64,000 nucleotides of DNA from contig NZ_BAIN01000002.1 in assembly GCF_000613285.1 (NCBI RefSeq), forward strand, positions 54,880 through 118,879, given 5' to 3'. A program made the position numbers and the translations under genes. The notes under the pieces were generated by a model. That model saw only the letters and a program-made list of their open reading frames with translations, did no database searches and was not told where the DNA came from. This stretch comes from Acetobacter papayae JCM 25143. Lineage in GTDB: Bacteria; Pseudomonadota; Alphaproteobacteria; Acetobacterales; Acetobacteraceae. Shown here in pieces: positions 50,331 to 60,591 of the stretch (the first letter of the stretch is position 1; each line of letters opens with the position of its first letter).

Positions 50331-51386
50331 ATGACGGCTTATAGTTCAGTTATCGATCTGCACACGCACTGGTTTCCACCCTCCACGCTGGATATTCTTG
50401 GCCGCAGGCAGAATGCTCCCCGTATCGGTCGGCAGGGGGATGAATTCGCCATCTGGCGGACAGGGGCGGGGGCTGGCAAAGGCGGTGCATTTCCGCTGGG
50501 ACCGCAATGGTATGATATTAAAACCCGTCTGGCACATCTGGATGATGTCGGCATAGCGCACCAGCTTCTGTCATGGCCAACCACGCTGGGGGTGGACGCA
50601 GCCCTGCCTTTTGCAGATACACAGGAACTCTGGACGCAATGGAACAACGATACGGCGGCCCTTGTGGCCCAGTATCCCGGCCGGTTCAGCGGGCTTGCCG
50701 CCCTCAGCACTGATAATCTGGCCTGGTCAGCTAGAGAACTGGAGCGCGGGCATGAAAAACTAGGCTTGATCGGTGGCGTTTTGCCAGTCAACGGTTTTTT
50801 CTCACGCCAGTCGGCAGAGGCTTTCAGAGGAATTTTTGAGGTTGCGCAGGCGCATCGCAGCCATATTTATCTGCACACCGGCTTTGCCAGCCCGAGTATT
50901 CACGGACAGCCACCTGATATCGCACATGAGGATAACGAGGCCCTGCGCTGGGTTATCGATAATGGCTTCTGCTTTGCCTCGGCTGTCGCCACGCTGGCGT
51001 TCACGGATTTTCTGGCTCCTTTTCCCGATGTAACACTCCAGATCGCGATGCTGGGCGGCACGGCGCTGGGGGCATTGGCTGCTGAGCAGGCCGGGGTTTC
51101 TCCTCGTGTACAGGCCGGGCCACTGAGCGAGCATTTCAAGCAGATCTGGCTTGATACCGGCGCGGCAGGCAGCGGCACAGCCGCTGTTGCGGCAGCGGTG
51201 CGGGTGCTGGGCTCCAACCGGATTGTTTTTGGCTCGGACTACGCCCCTGTGCCCGATATCCGCCCCACGCTGGAGCGCGTAAAGGCCGCAACAGCAGGCG
51301 ACCCCGACGGTCAGAAATCGGTTCTTTCCAATAATGCAAAACAGCTTCTGGCACGCCACGGTGTCCATGTTGCTGGTCAGGAGTAA
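50331..51386 (+). CDS. Amidohydrolase of the COG2159 (ACMSD-like) family
   Basis: A 351-residue intact cytosolic protein, starting 12 bases after the receptor stop, with GAGGA upstream. The metal motif HTH appears in SVIDLHTHWFPPSTLDILG. Later motifs are GLAALSTDNLAWSARELERG, IYLHTGFASPSIHGQPPD and RIVFGSDYAPVPDIRPTLER (catalytic Asp). Family members decarboxylate or hydrolyse aromatic or related acids. Its place in the operon suggests it processes the desulfurized product or releases the substrate from an amide or ester form. The reaction is not predictable from sequence. Confidence 0.88.
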   Translation: MTAYSSVIDLHTHWFPPSTLDILGRRQNAPRIGRQGDEFAIWRTGAGAGKGGAFPLGPQWYDIKTRLAHLDDVGIAHQLLSWPTTLGVDAALPFADTQELWTQWNNDTAALVAQYPGRFSGLAALSTDNLAWSARELERGHEKLGLIGGVLPVNGFFSRQSAEAFRGIFEVAQAHRSHIYLHTGFASPSIHGQPPDIAHEDNEALRWVIDNGFCFASAVATLAFTDFLAPFPDVTLQIAMLGGTALGALAAEQAGVSPRVQAGPLSEHFKQIWLDTGAAGSGTAAVAAAVRVLGSNRIVFGSDYAPVPDIRPTLERVKAATAGDPDGQKSVLSNNAKQLLARHGVHVAGQE

Positions 51387-51392
51387 GCAGTC

Positions 51393-52437
51393 ATGACACG
51401 TCCGGTCATTCATTATACCCGTTGCCCCGCTGTCCCGACCATTAGTGCTCTGGCGGAAGCATGGGGCACCCTGCGTACCGAGTTCGCACAGGAAACAGCG
51501 GCAGACTTCGTATTTCAGTCCGTCGGCTTTTCGCCAAAAACCGAATACTCCTACGATGAGCGCTTCTGGCTCCGCAATGCCGGGCATGCACCAGCTATCT
51601 GGAAAAAAAGCCATGGGGTGGACTGCAAGGTTGTAGGGCTGGCTTTTCTGGAAGGCCGTTATCCGGTTCTGTCGCTCCACAGTTCAGGTGTGGCGGCACC
51701 GCAGGACCTGAAGGGCAGGCGGCTTGCGGTGTTCCATAACCCGGATAGTCCGTTTGACCTCATGATTGCGCAGCAGCTCAAGATTTATCAGACCACGCTG
51801 GCCACAGTGGGGCTGAGCCTTGAAGATGTCGAACTGGTGCGTCTGCCCCGCACATTCTCTCCACAGGGGGGACGTGACGGCTTTCTGCTTAGCGGGTTCC
51901 GCAGTGCGTTGGCAGCGCTGGAGGAGGGCGTGGTTGATGTCGTGACGGCTCCATCCCACCTGATGGCGGTCTCTACCCCCGCCTGAACATTCTGTACGAC
52001 ACAAGGCTAGCGGCAGACCCGGTTGCGCGGGTCAATCCTTCCATCCTGCGTGGGCTGGTGGTCAGCACGGCGTTGATTGAAGAACAGCGTGATCTGCTGG
52101 TCAGGATTGTGGCGACACTGGTCAAAACTGCCGACCGCGCGGCTGCCCAGCCGCTCGAGGCGTTGCGGGCTCTGGCCTCTGATCTGGGGCAGGCTCCTGA
52201 AAGTCTGGCTTCTGTTTATGAGAATATCGCCAGGGCATCCGTCTTGATCTGAATGACGATTACCTTGCAGCCCTTGAATCGCAAAAGGCCTTCCTGCTGC
52301 GTCAGGGGCTGATCGAACGGGATTTTGACCTGCAAAGCTGGGTCGACCCTTCGATCCTGACAGAAGCAACAATCCTTGCTCGGCGCAGGGTTGGCAGCCC
52401 CGATACCACCTCCCACCCACATCCACAGCCGGCATGA
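51393..52437 (+). CDS. DszB-like desulfinase / SsuA-fold protein without signal peptide (two frameshifts as read)
   Basis: About 349 residues, near the 365 of DszB (2'-hydroxybiphenyl-2-sulfinate desulfinase). There is no signal peptide, and no ABC permease or ATPase nearby, so it is unlikely to be a periplasmic binding protein. The N-terminus HYTRCPAVPT places Cys11 where DszB has its catalytic Cys in YSNCPVPN. YDERFWLRNAGHAP aligns with YDQPAYTRFGGEIP, keeping the Arg and second Gly. The DszB His before this is Glu here. LKGRRLAVFHN matches the SsuA-fold core. Frames join by adding one base near 51970 (YPRLNILYDTRLA) and one G near 52240 (ARGIRLDLNDDYLAALES). It likely cleaves a C-S bond in a sulfinate, but the substrate is unknown. 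Confidence 0.68.
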
Positions 52438-52447
52438 GGGAAAAGCC

Positions 52448-53740
52448 ATGTCCTCCACCGCGACGCCTCTTGCACCCTCCACACCCGTCATGACGCCATC
52501 ACCCGGCATTACGAGCCCCGAAGCCGTGGCGACCCGACATACCGCGCTGGCCCTGCTTCTGGCGACAGGGACCGTCTGCGCCATGGATACCATGGTGCTT
52601 TCCGGCCTGCTGACACCGATAAAAGCAGACCTGCACCTGTCTGATGCGGCTTTTGGCAGCGTGTCATCGGCGTCTACGCTGGCGGGTATTCTCGGCGCGC
52701 CTCTTTTTGCAGTTCTGGCCGCACGGTTCAGCCGCCGTTCGGTTCTGGTTGGCTCTATTATCCTGTGGAGTCTGGCTTCAGCGGGCAGTGCCCTGTCCAC
52801 AGGACTTGCCACGCTGGTTCTGTGGCGCACGCTCACCAGCTTTGGCATGGCGGCGTATCAGGGCATTGTACCCGGCTGGCTGGCCGATCTTTATAACCGT
52901 AAAGAACGGAATTTCGTCTTTGCGCTGTTCATGCTGCGCAACAAGCTGGGATCGGCTCTGGCTTTTGGTGTCGGCGGCTGGATTGCCGCACATTCCAACT
53001 GGCATCAGGCTTTTCTGCTGACAGGCCTGCCGGGGCTGGTGCTGGGTGTTTTGTTGCTGTTCGTGCCAGAGCCTGCTCCCGGTCAGTCCGACGGGCATGT
53101 CGGGCGATCAGAACTGGTGCTGAACTGGCGGCAGCAGGTATCCGTCTTCCGTATCGCCCCTTACACCACACACCTGATTGCCCTGAGCCTGTTTTTTTCA
53201 GGGACCATCACGGCGCAGATGTGGCTCCCAGCCTTTTTGCACCGCGTGCATGGGCTGGATAACCTGCATGCCACGGGTTTTGCCTTTACCGCCCTCATGG
53301 CCACACTCCCTGCCGGGCCTATCGGCGGCTGGCTAACAGGGCGATACCTTGCCGGCCGAACGGGTGCCATTGCTGTGTCGTTGGCACTCAGTGCTCTGCT
53401 GGCGGCATTTTTCTTCCTGATTGCGTTTACAGCGCCCTCTCTGCGGGTTTGCGAACTGTTCGCCCTGCTGGCCATCACCTCATTCGGGGCTACGGCAGGC
53501 AGTTTGACAACGCTTCTGGTGGAAACGGTTCCACCTTCGCTCCGTACCATTTCGGGCTCTTTTGGCGCCATGGTGGCCGGTGGTGTTTCGGGCTTTTTTG
53601 CACCGTGGCTACTGGGTCTGATTTCAGACCATGCCGGTCTCGCCCAGGCCATTCTGATCGGGCCCGCCTTTTACGCCGTGTCCTCTATTTTCTGGATATG
53701 GCTTGCCATTCATTCGAAGAAAAACTCTCAAGGAAACTGA
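52448..53740 (+). CDS. MFS transporter
   Basis: Start at MSSTATPLAPS, after GAGGGAAAAGCC; 430 residues with 12 predicted helices. The MFS signature between helices 2 and 3 is LAARFSRRSVLVG, and the second half has a related loop, GGWLTGRYLAGRTGAIAV. The first helix reads LALLLATGTVCAMDTMVLSG, similar to spinster-like and metabolite:proton symporters. It lies 10 bases after the DszB-like gene and four bases before the DszC-like gene. It may bring in the substrate across the inner membrane or export the desulfurized product. The frame is intact. Confidence 0.88.
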   Translation: MSSTATPLAPSTPVMTPSPGITSPEAVATRHTALALLLATGTVCAMDTMVLSGLLTPIKADLHLSDAAFGSVSSASTLAGILGAPLFAVLAARFSRRSVLVGSIILWSLASAGSALSTGLATLVLWRTLTSFGMAAYQGIVPGWLADLYNRKERNFVFALFMLRNKLGSALAFGVGGWIAAHSNWHQAFLLTGLPGLVLGVLLLFVPEPAPGQSDGHVGRSELVLNWRQQVSVFRIAPYTTHLIALSLFFSGTITAQMWLPAFLHRVHGLDNLHATGFAFTALMATLPAGPIGGWLTGRYLAGRTGAIAVSLALSALLAAFFFLIAFTAPSLRVCELFALLAITSFGATAGSLTTLLVETVPPSLRTISGSFGAMVAGGVSGFFAPWLLGLISDHAGLAQAILIGPAFYAVSSIFWIWLAIHSKKNSQGN

Positions 53741-53744
53741 AACC

Positions 53745-55013
53745 ATGACTGTTCTCGAAAAAAACAGAACCATTCCAGCACCCCGCAACGAGCTTGTGCG
53801 CGTAACACGCCCGCAACAGATCGCACCTTTCCCGCAGGATTGGGTAAAGAGTGCAGGGGATCTCGCAAAGGAATTTGCAGCCGGTGCCGTGCAGCGTGAT
53901 CTGGAAGGCGCACGGCCGGTAGATCAGATCCGCCGCCTGCGCGAGACAGGGCTTGTCAGCCTGCTCTATCCTAAATCACTTGGTGGCGGTGGTGGCACTC
54001 TGAAGGACGCGGCACAAAGTGTTCTGGGAATTGCCAAGACTGATGGATCGACCGCAGCCCTTCTGGGGTTCAACTACTACAATTCACTCGTACCACTTCT
54101 AACCGACTATACAGGCAACAATGATGCGATCGTGCGTCAGGCAACGGAAAATCGTTTTTTCTGGGGGAATGTCACTCAGTACGTAAACAAGGAGTTTGTC
54201 GCACAGCATCACCCTGATGGTGGATTTACCATTACCGGCACGAAAAAATGGAATACAGGCGCGCCTCTGGCTGAAGTAACCACACTGCTCGCCATTCACC
54301 CGGATAAGGATCGCTATATTTACGCAGTTATACCAACCGCGCGCGAAGGGCTAGAATTTCATGATGACTGGGATCCTATCGGCCTGCGCGGCACGGATTC
54401 CGGTACTATTACGTTCCATAATGTCCGTATCCTGCCAGATGAAGTGCTGCACTGGGGCCACGGCCCTGCTCAGACAGGCCCGCTACCGCTCTGGGCCAGC
54501 TTTGGCGCTATTTTCTATACGGCTGTTTTTATCGGGCGCACGCTCGGAGCCCTTGAGCAGGTGCGGGAATGGTCCCTGCATGGACGCCGACAGGGTAGTT
54601 ATGGGGGCGTGAGTATCTCGGCGGACGATCCGTTCATTCAGGCTGAATTTGCTGAATACTGGGTACAGGTTCAGGCAGCACAGGCTTATTTTGAAAAGGT
54701 CATAAAATCTGTTCAGGAACAGTGGGAACGCCGCACCTCCCTGACCGATGAGGATTATGGAGCCATAGCGCTGGAAACACTCTCGCTACGCACATTTGCT
54801 TCGCGCACGGCCTTGCATATAACGCCGCGTATTTTCGAACTATTGGGTGGCCGGGCAACTGGAAGAGAGGCGGATTTTGACCAATATTGGCGCGATGTCA
54901 GAACCCTGTCTTCTCATGACCCGGAAGTGCTGGCCCGTCGTGTGATTGGGCGGCATGTATTGCATCAGGAACCACTGATTTTCCCGGCGCATTTCAAGAA
55001 GGATAACAGCTGA
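53745..55013 (+). CDS. DszC/SfnC-like flavin-dependent monooxygenase (acyl-CoA dehydrogenase fold)
   Basis: A 422-residue intact protein starting MTVLEKNRTIPAP after AAGGAAAC. It follows DszC along its length: KSAGDLAKEFAAGAVQRDLE, LRETGLVSLLYPKSLGGGGG, AKTDGSTAALLGFNYYNS, FTITGTKKWNTGAPLAEVT, FHDDWDPIGLRGTDSGTITF and the C-terminal FDQYWRDVRTLSSHDP. DszC oxidises dibenzothiophene to its sulfone with FMNH2; relatives SfnB/SfnC act on dimethyl sulfone and other sulfur compounds. It needs a separate flavin reductase, which is not in the operon. It ends in a strong terminator, so it is the last gene. A plain acyl-CoA dehydrogenase role is unlikely, as the catalytic-base region does not match. 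Confidence 0.83.
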   Translation: MTVLEKNRTIPAPRNELVRVTRPQQIAPFPQDWVKSAGDLAKEFAAGAVQRDLEGARPVDQIRRLRETGLVSLLYPKSLGGGGGTLKDAAQSVLGIAKTDGSTAALLGFNYYNSLVPLLTDYTGNNDAIVRQATENRFFWGNVTQYVNKEFVAQHHPDGGFTITGTKKWNTGAPLAEVTTLLAIHPDKDRYIYAVIPTAREGLEFHDDWDPIGLRGTDSGTITFHNVRILPDEVLHWGHGPAQTGPLPLWASFGAIFYTAVFIGRTLGALEQVREWSLHGRRQGSYGGVSISADDPFIQAEFAEYWVQVQAAQAYFEKVIKSVQEQWERRTSLTDEDYGAIALETLSLRTFASRTALHITPRIFELLGGRATGREADFDQYWRDVRTLSSHDPEVLARRVIGRHVLHQEPLIFPAHFKKDNS

Positions 55014-55025
55014 AAATCATCTAAA

Positions 55026-55059
55026 CTGCCCGCTGGTTTACTCCAGCGGGCAGATTTTT
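55026..55059. terminator. Terminator at the end of the Dsz-like operon
   Basis: CTGCCCGCTGG and CCAGCGGGCAG form a perfect 11-bp stem with a six-base loop, followed by ATTTTT, between converging genes. Confidence 0.92.
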
Positions 55060-55083
55060 GGAAATCCAGAGGTAGCTAAACGC

Positions 55084-57384
55084 TTACCCAGCGATACGGA
55101 TTGGAGCAGCAGAGGCAACGCTCGGCACAACCTTGACCGGAATTGCCTTCGCCGCTGGCGTTCCGCTGGTTTCATCATGGAAATCGAGAGGCAGAAGCGG
55201 GTTGAGCTCGGGATAATACCCTGCAATGGCCCCACGGGGCATCGGGTAGTCAAGAATTCTCAGCCCGTCAACATACCGTCGGTAGCCGTCATCACTATAG
55301 GTTTCAAGAGCCACAACAGCACCGTTCTCCAGTCCACGATCCTCGCGATCCTGCTTGTTCATGAAAATAACCAGACGGTTATTATAGACTCCGCGATAGC
55401 GGTCATTATTGCTGTAGATTGTGGTGTTGTACTGATCATGCGAACGAATGGTTGCAAGACGCAGCATGGCCGGATCATTAATCACCGCATTCACTTCAAG
55501 TCCCTGCATGACAAGAAAATTAGCTTTCCCGCTCGGCGTCATCCAGACCCGGCGGCGGGGCGGAATATCCAGATGGAAACCATGAGGATCTTTCATTTTC
55601 TCTGAAAAATCAGCATAGATTGCCGGATAGACTTCGGCGATTTTGTCACGGATCAGAGAATAGTCGTCTATGTAACGGGCCCACGGCAGCTTTGAATCCG
55701 GCAGGGTTGCCATGGCAATCCGGCATACGATTTCTGTTTCCGGCAGCATGCTGGTACTGACAGGCTCAAATACACCACGGGATGCTGTCACGTTCGACAT
55801 TGCATCCTCAATCGTTACAAATTGTTCGCCCGTGCTGGTTTTGATGATCTCGGAACGTGAGACAACCGGCAGAATAAGGGCGTCTTTGCCGTGAACAAGG
55901 TGCCCACGGTTGAGCTTCGTGGCAATGCTACAGTCAGGTGCAGCTTTTCCATCGCGGCGTAAGAGCGCTCGGTATCCGGGATCGCCCGCGCGAAGTTACC
56001 TCCCATACCGATGAAGACCTTGGCATAACCCGCTCCATAGCTTCAATCGCTTCTACAACATGGTGGCCATGTTCGCGGGGCGGTTCGAAGCCAAAGACAT
56101 CACGGACACGATCAAGGTAAGCCTGTGTCGGTTTTTCATCGATCCCGACAGTTCGGTCTCCCTGTACATTGGAGTGTCCACGGATTGGAGCAACTCCGGC
56201 ACCTTTTTTACCGAAATTGCCTTTTAGCAAGAGCAGATTGGCAATCTGCTGGACAAGGTGCGAGCCTTCCTGATGCTGGGTTATTCCCATCCCATAACAG
56301 ATAATTGTTGCTTTTGATTTTATGTAGATCTGAGCAATACGGCGGATCTGCTCCTCTGAAATCCCCGATATGCGGGTAATATCCACCCATGACTGTGACA
56401 TCACATCTGCACGCAGGGCGTCCAGTCCGGCCGTATGGTCTTTGATGAAGTCCTGATCCAGAACGTCCTCACCGCGTGCTTCAGCTTCAAAAAGCACACG
56501 CATCATGCCCTTGAGGATTGCCAGATCCCCACCAATCCGCACATGAACGAACTCGCTGGAAATGGCCGTAGAGCCAAATGTGCTCATCTGCACAATATCC
56601 TGCGGCTCCGTAAAGCGGATCAATGCCCGTTCAGGCATGGGGTTGATCAGGACAATCGGAATCCCCCGTTTGCGCGCCTCTACGAGGTTCGTCATCATAC
56701 GTGGTGAGTTGGTTCCGGTGTTCTGGCCTATAATAAAAATCGCTTCGGCATGTTCGAAATCGGCCATGACAATCGTGCCTTTACCAATGCCAATCGATGC
56801 CGGAAGCCCGCGTGATGTGGGTTCATGGCACATATTCGAACAATCAGGAAAATTGTTGGTCCCGAATTCACGCACAAAAATCGAGTAAAGAAACGCCGTT
56901 TCGTTCGCTGTACGACCAGAGGTATAGAACTCAGCTTGGTGGGGGCTCTCCAGCGCCCTGAGATGTTGGCCGATAAGCGTAAAGGCGTCGTCCCATGCTA
57001 TGGGCAGGTATTTGTCTGTCGCTGGGTCGTAACGCATTGGCTCGGTCAGACGTCCCTGCATTTCCAGCCAGTAATCGCTCTGTTCCATTAACTCAGTGAC
57101 GGTATGTTGGGCAAAAAACTCACGTGTAAGGCGCGCCTTGGTTGCCTCATGTGCCAGCGCTTTTGCCCCGTTCTCGCAAAATTCGAGTTTCTTTCGATGG
57201 TCAGGATCAGGAAATGCGCAACTCGGGCACTTGAAGCCACCCGGCTGATTCATCGCAAGCAATCCGCGGGAACCTTTAACGAGAACACTCTGCTCCATGA
57301 GTACTTTAGCCGTGGCACCAGCCGCCCCCCATCCACCTGCGGATGATGATAGGGTTTGAACTCGGACTCATTTTTCTTGCTCAT
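55084..57384 (-). CDS. YdeP/FdhF-family molybdopterin oxidoreductase (three frameshifts as read)
   Basis: About 768 residues. The true start is MSKKNESEFKPYHHP (57384). One extra G near 57342 gives PAGGWGAAGATAKVLMEQ and joins it to the main frame. Two more shifts lie near 56028 (MERGYAKVFIGMGGNFARA) and near 55925 (IATKLNRGHLVHGKDALIL). Family motifs: MNQPGGFKCPSCAFPDPDH, FFAQHTVTELMEQSDYWLE, EFYTSGRTANETAFLYSIFV, NFPDCSNMCHEPTS and IFIIGQNTGTNSPRMMTN. It is a cytosolic bis-molybdopterin enzyme related to formate dehydrogenase alpha subunits. In E. coli YdeP contributes to acid resistance, which would suit an acetic acid bacterium. It is alone; no formate dehydrogenase partner is nearby. Confidence 0.85.
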
Positions 57385-57782
57385 GGGGCCATACCTTCTT
57401 TTGGAGAACGTCGGAACAGGTTCAACGCCGCTGCAGTCTCTTCGTTTACATGCTTTGATCTGCAGAAAACGGTCAATGTGAAATATCGGTCATGTGAGTT
57501 TTCACAGCATGTTGAAAATTTCAAAACCCTGTAAATTAGGATGTTGATATCTCACTGAATCGTTTCTGATTTAAATGCGCAAATAACAGGCCACACTTGA
57601 GTGTGGCCCTTATCTACCCCCTCAAGTGAGCACAAGCCTGCCCGAGCCATGCTGCTCGCCGATGGTGAAGACGCGCCAGTCACAGTAACATAACACGTGG
57701 TGCCTGTTATCTGACGATAGGCAGCTACTCATTGTGTCAAGCCCATCTGGTCAAACGGGGAGCCGTAGAGTATGCCCTGCCT
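57385..57782. other. Divergent promoter region between the molybdoenzyme and the copper-type locus
   Basis: No gene supported. A perfect palindrome, GGCCACACTTGAGTGTGGCC (57589-57608), is followed by a half-related CTCAAGTGAG at 57621-57630. It may be an operator or hairpin. Confidence 0.45.
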
Positions 57783-58172
57783 ATGCACGCACGAGTGAAC
57801 AGCCTGACTCAACTGGTGGTCTTCTGGCCACTGGTTCTGCTTGCTCTGCTCTTGCGCCTGACATTCGGGGGGATGGTGGTACCATCGTCCGTGCTGGCGG
57901 ATCAGGTCGGAGACCTGACCAAGCTAAGCATTCTTTGCGACGACACGCCATTACCACTCCAGCAGGATGGGCATCATCATGGCACGAATGACCATGATGA
58001 CAGCCTACTCCTTTCTGATGCCCTTGAGCTTTTCCTGCCGACCAACGCAGATATTCCTGTCATAGGGCGGCTTTTGCCGTGTATTGCCCAGCGGGTCTGG
58101 ATATTTGCTCCTATCCGTGGGCCGCCCTTGCCGGAGCGCGCGGCACTCTGCCCACAGGGCCCTCCTGCCTGA
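57783..58172 (+). CDS. DUF2946-like small membrane/periplasmic protein
   Basis: Start chosen at MHARVNSLTQLVVFWPLVLL; a longer frame opens at 57732. About 129 residues. One hydrophobic segment (LTQLVVFWPLVLLALLLRLT) is followed by a Cys (SILCDDTPLPLQQ), a His-rich loop (DGHHHGTNDHDD) and the C-terminal IRGPPLPE...CPQGPPA. The pattern of N-terminal helix, Cys, His-rich loop and RGPP tail is that of DUF2946 proteins, which commonly sit before copper-linked TonB receptors. The His cluster may bind copper. The stop is 71 bases before the receptor start. Confidence 0.62.
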   Translation: MHARVNSLTQLVVFWPLVLLALLLRLTFGGMVVPSSVLADQVGDLTKLSILCDDTPLPLQQDGHHHGTNDHDDSLLLSDALELFLPTNADIPVIGRLLPCIAQRVWIFAPIRGPPLPERAALCPQGPPA

Positions 58173-58243
58173 TCTGACCTTCTGCCGCCGCCCATGCCTG
58201 AAAACGCATGGGCTTTCAGCGCTGTTTGTTCAGGTTCAGAGAT

Positions 58244-60574
58244 ATGTCCTACCCGTATGGCAATGCACGCCGTTTTTCTGGCATGGCATTTGGCTTTGTT
58301 ATGTTGTCCTGCGCTCTGGCTTATGGAGCCGAGGGAAAGGAAACCGTATCCTCTCTCAAAGACGATCACCCCGATAGCAAATTAGTCAAACCTGTTTTTC
58401 ACCGGGGAGAAACGGAGCAGATTACCGTTACAGGCAATAGCCGCGCACCCGCGACTGTGCGGCCAGCCGGACAGACAACTTTTAGTTCCGACCGGAGCAA
58501 CTATGCCAGTCAGGTCGCCCAGAGCGTAGCCGACATGGTTGTGACTATTCCCGGCGTCAGCTTTACGCAGGGTAATGGCCCGCGGGACACGGTTGTTTCC
58601 GTTCGTGGGTCTGGTGATCGCCAGTCCTATGGGCTCAAGAACCTACAGGTGCTTGAAGATGGTTTTCCCATGACACAACCAGATGGAACAGCCAGAGCCG
58701 ACCTGATTGACCCGCATGCTTATGAAGGGGTTGATGTGTTTGAAGGCCCAGCCTCAACCGTTTACGGTAACTACGCCATGAATGGTGCAATCAATTTTCG
58801 TACCCGCAAAGGCGCGGATATTCACGGTGCGGAGCTGGGGTCTGATTTTGGCAGTTTCGGGTTGTTCAATACCTATGCAACCCTTGGTTTTGGCAACCGG
58901 CGTTACGACCTCATGATCTTCGGTAGCGATGTCTGGGGAAAAGGTTTTATTGCCAATAGCCGCTACAATACCTCGACAGAGAATATGCGCCTGCGCGTGA
59001 ACCTGACAGACACCGATCGGCTCGTTTTTAAGGTGGTCAATAACCAGACAAATGCCTACCTGCCTGTTCGTCTGTCGCTGAACCAGTATCAGACCAACCC
59101 CTATCAACAGGGCTGTTATTCTGCGGCCAGCGCTGCTGCGGGATGTGCCTCTGTCTCTCTGCTCAAAAACGGGCGGTATGGTGACAAGGAGACCATCAGC
59201 TGAAGCCGCCGGGCTGGGACGGTTTGATAGGCGCACCATTGTCGGGCTGCGGTGGGAGCATGATTTCAACCCCCACACGACATGGCGCAACCAGTTCACC
59301 TATGATCAGCGTCATGTGAACCAGCCGACTTCTCCAACAACCTTTGTCGGTCCTTATAACTCCTATGCTGTCAGTAGCGATGTAACGAACCGGGCTTTGA
59401 TCGGGCACTCTCCGCTTGAAACATTTGGCGGTATCAGTTTCGACTATCTCGATTACGGTTATCAGACCTACAACGTCATGCCTCTGGGCGGCGCGAGCCG
59501 GGGAGCGATGACGACTGAATCATACGGTCATCAGTGGAATCTTGGAGCACGCTTTCAGGAAGACTGGCATTTCGCACCCAAATGGCATGTCGTTATCGGA
59601 CTGGGCGGGACTTATTCTGATATCGGGGCAACAGAAACACTCTATGGCTATTCCGCTGCTGGCATGACCCGGCGCTATGTGACAGCCAACCGTTTCTTTT
59701 TTAACCTCGCCCCTGAAGGTGCGCTGATTTATGCCCCATCCAAAGACTGGACGTTCCATACACGGGTTGGCACGGCCTATGGTACGCCCTCAGCATCCAA
59801 TCTGTTCATTACGCCACAGGGTCAATATGGCAACAATACACAGATAGAAAGCCAGAGCAGCGTGGGAGTGGACCTTGGTGCTGACTGGCACCCGGATGAT
59901 ACGCTGCGTATTCAGGCCACAGGGTTTTACGAATTTTACAATAACGAGCTTGTTAGCCAGTCTGCGGGCGTTAATACGGTTGGCACCTATACTTTCAATG
60001 CCCCGGCTTCGCAGCATCGTGGCATCGTGCTGGGTGTGGATTGGCGGCCATTACCAAAAACACTTCCCGGCGGCCGAATTAAACTAAGCTATACTTACGA
60101 CAATCAGATATACACTAATTATACCGAAGTTCTTTCCAACAGCACGCTTTCGCGTTCATTCAGCCGCAATGGCAATGCCATTCCCGGCGTTATTCCGAAT
60201 TTTCTCAATGCCCGCTTCCTGTATGATCAACCAGATGGCCCGGCAGAAGGCTGGGAGGCTATGCAGAAGTCACATGGCGTGATTCATACTGGCTGGACAA
60301 TGCCAACCAACTGAAAGCGCCCGGTTACGCGCTGCTCAATCTTGAAGTGCATTATAACCCGCCAGCCCGGTTTGGCTGGGCGCATCGGCTGCACTGGTAT
60401 TGCGAGGTGCAGAATGTCGCCAATCAGACCTATATCGCGGGAGCTACAAATATCAGCGATACATTGCTGAGCAATGGCCAGCAGGCGGGTTCTGGCACAC
60501 TGGCAAATAGCACAGGGTCTATTTATGCTGGTTCACCTCGGGCATATTTTGGTGGTGTGCGGCTCAGCTTATAA
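58244..60574 (+). CDS. TonB-dependent receptor, probable copper/metal receptor (two frameshifts as read)
   Basis: About 776 residues starting MSYPYGNARRFSGMAFGFVM with a signal sequence ending ALAYGAEG. The plug has VAQSVADMVVTIPGVSFTQG, TVVSVRGSGDRQSYGL and GVDVFEGPASTVYGNYAMNG. The barrel runs to the end at GGVRLSL. Frames shift near 59200 (inserting GC after ATCAGC would give ISAEAAGLGRF; loss of one base is the alternative) and near 60262 (one extra base gives VTWRDSYWLDNANQLK). The receptor stands between a DUF2946-like gene and a Sco1 gene, so copper is a plausible substrate; iron complexes cannot be excluded. The extreme C-terminus is Leu, not the usual aromatic residue. Confidence 0.78.
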
Positions 60575-60591
60575 GGCAGGGATCTGGCCTC

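Noticed and set aside
50802..51680. 292-codon minus-strand frame across the amidohydrolase and DszB-like genes
   Set aside because: It crosses two supported genes in antisense and has no family sequence.
51393..52437. Periplasmic sulfonate/nitrate-binding protein of an ABC importer
   Set aside because: No signal peptide and no permease or ATPase gene nearby; Cys11 and the Arg/Gly pair favour a DszB-like enzyme, although the fold is shared.
53745..55013. Ordinary acyl-CoA dehydrogenase of fatty acid oxidation
   Set aside because: The sequence follows DszC along its length, including the DDW...GLRGTDSG and WRDVRTLSSHDP blocks, and no CoA-pathway genes are present.
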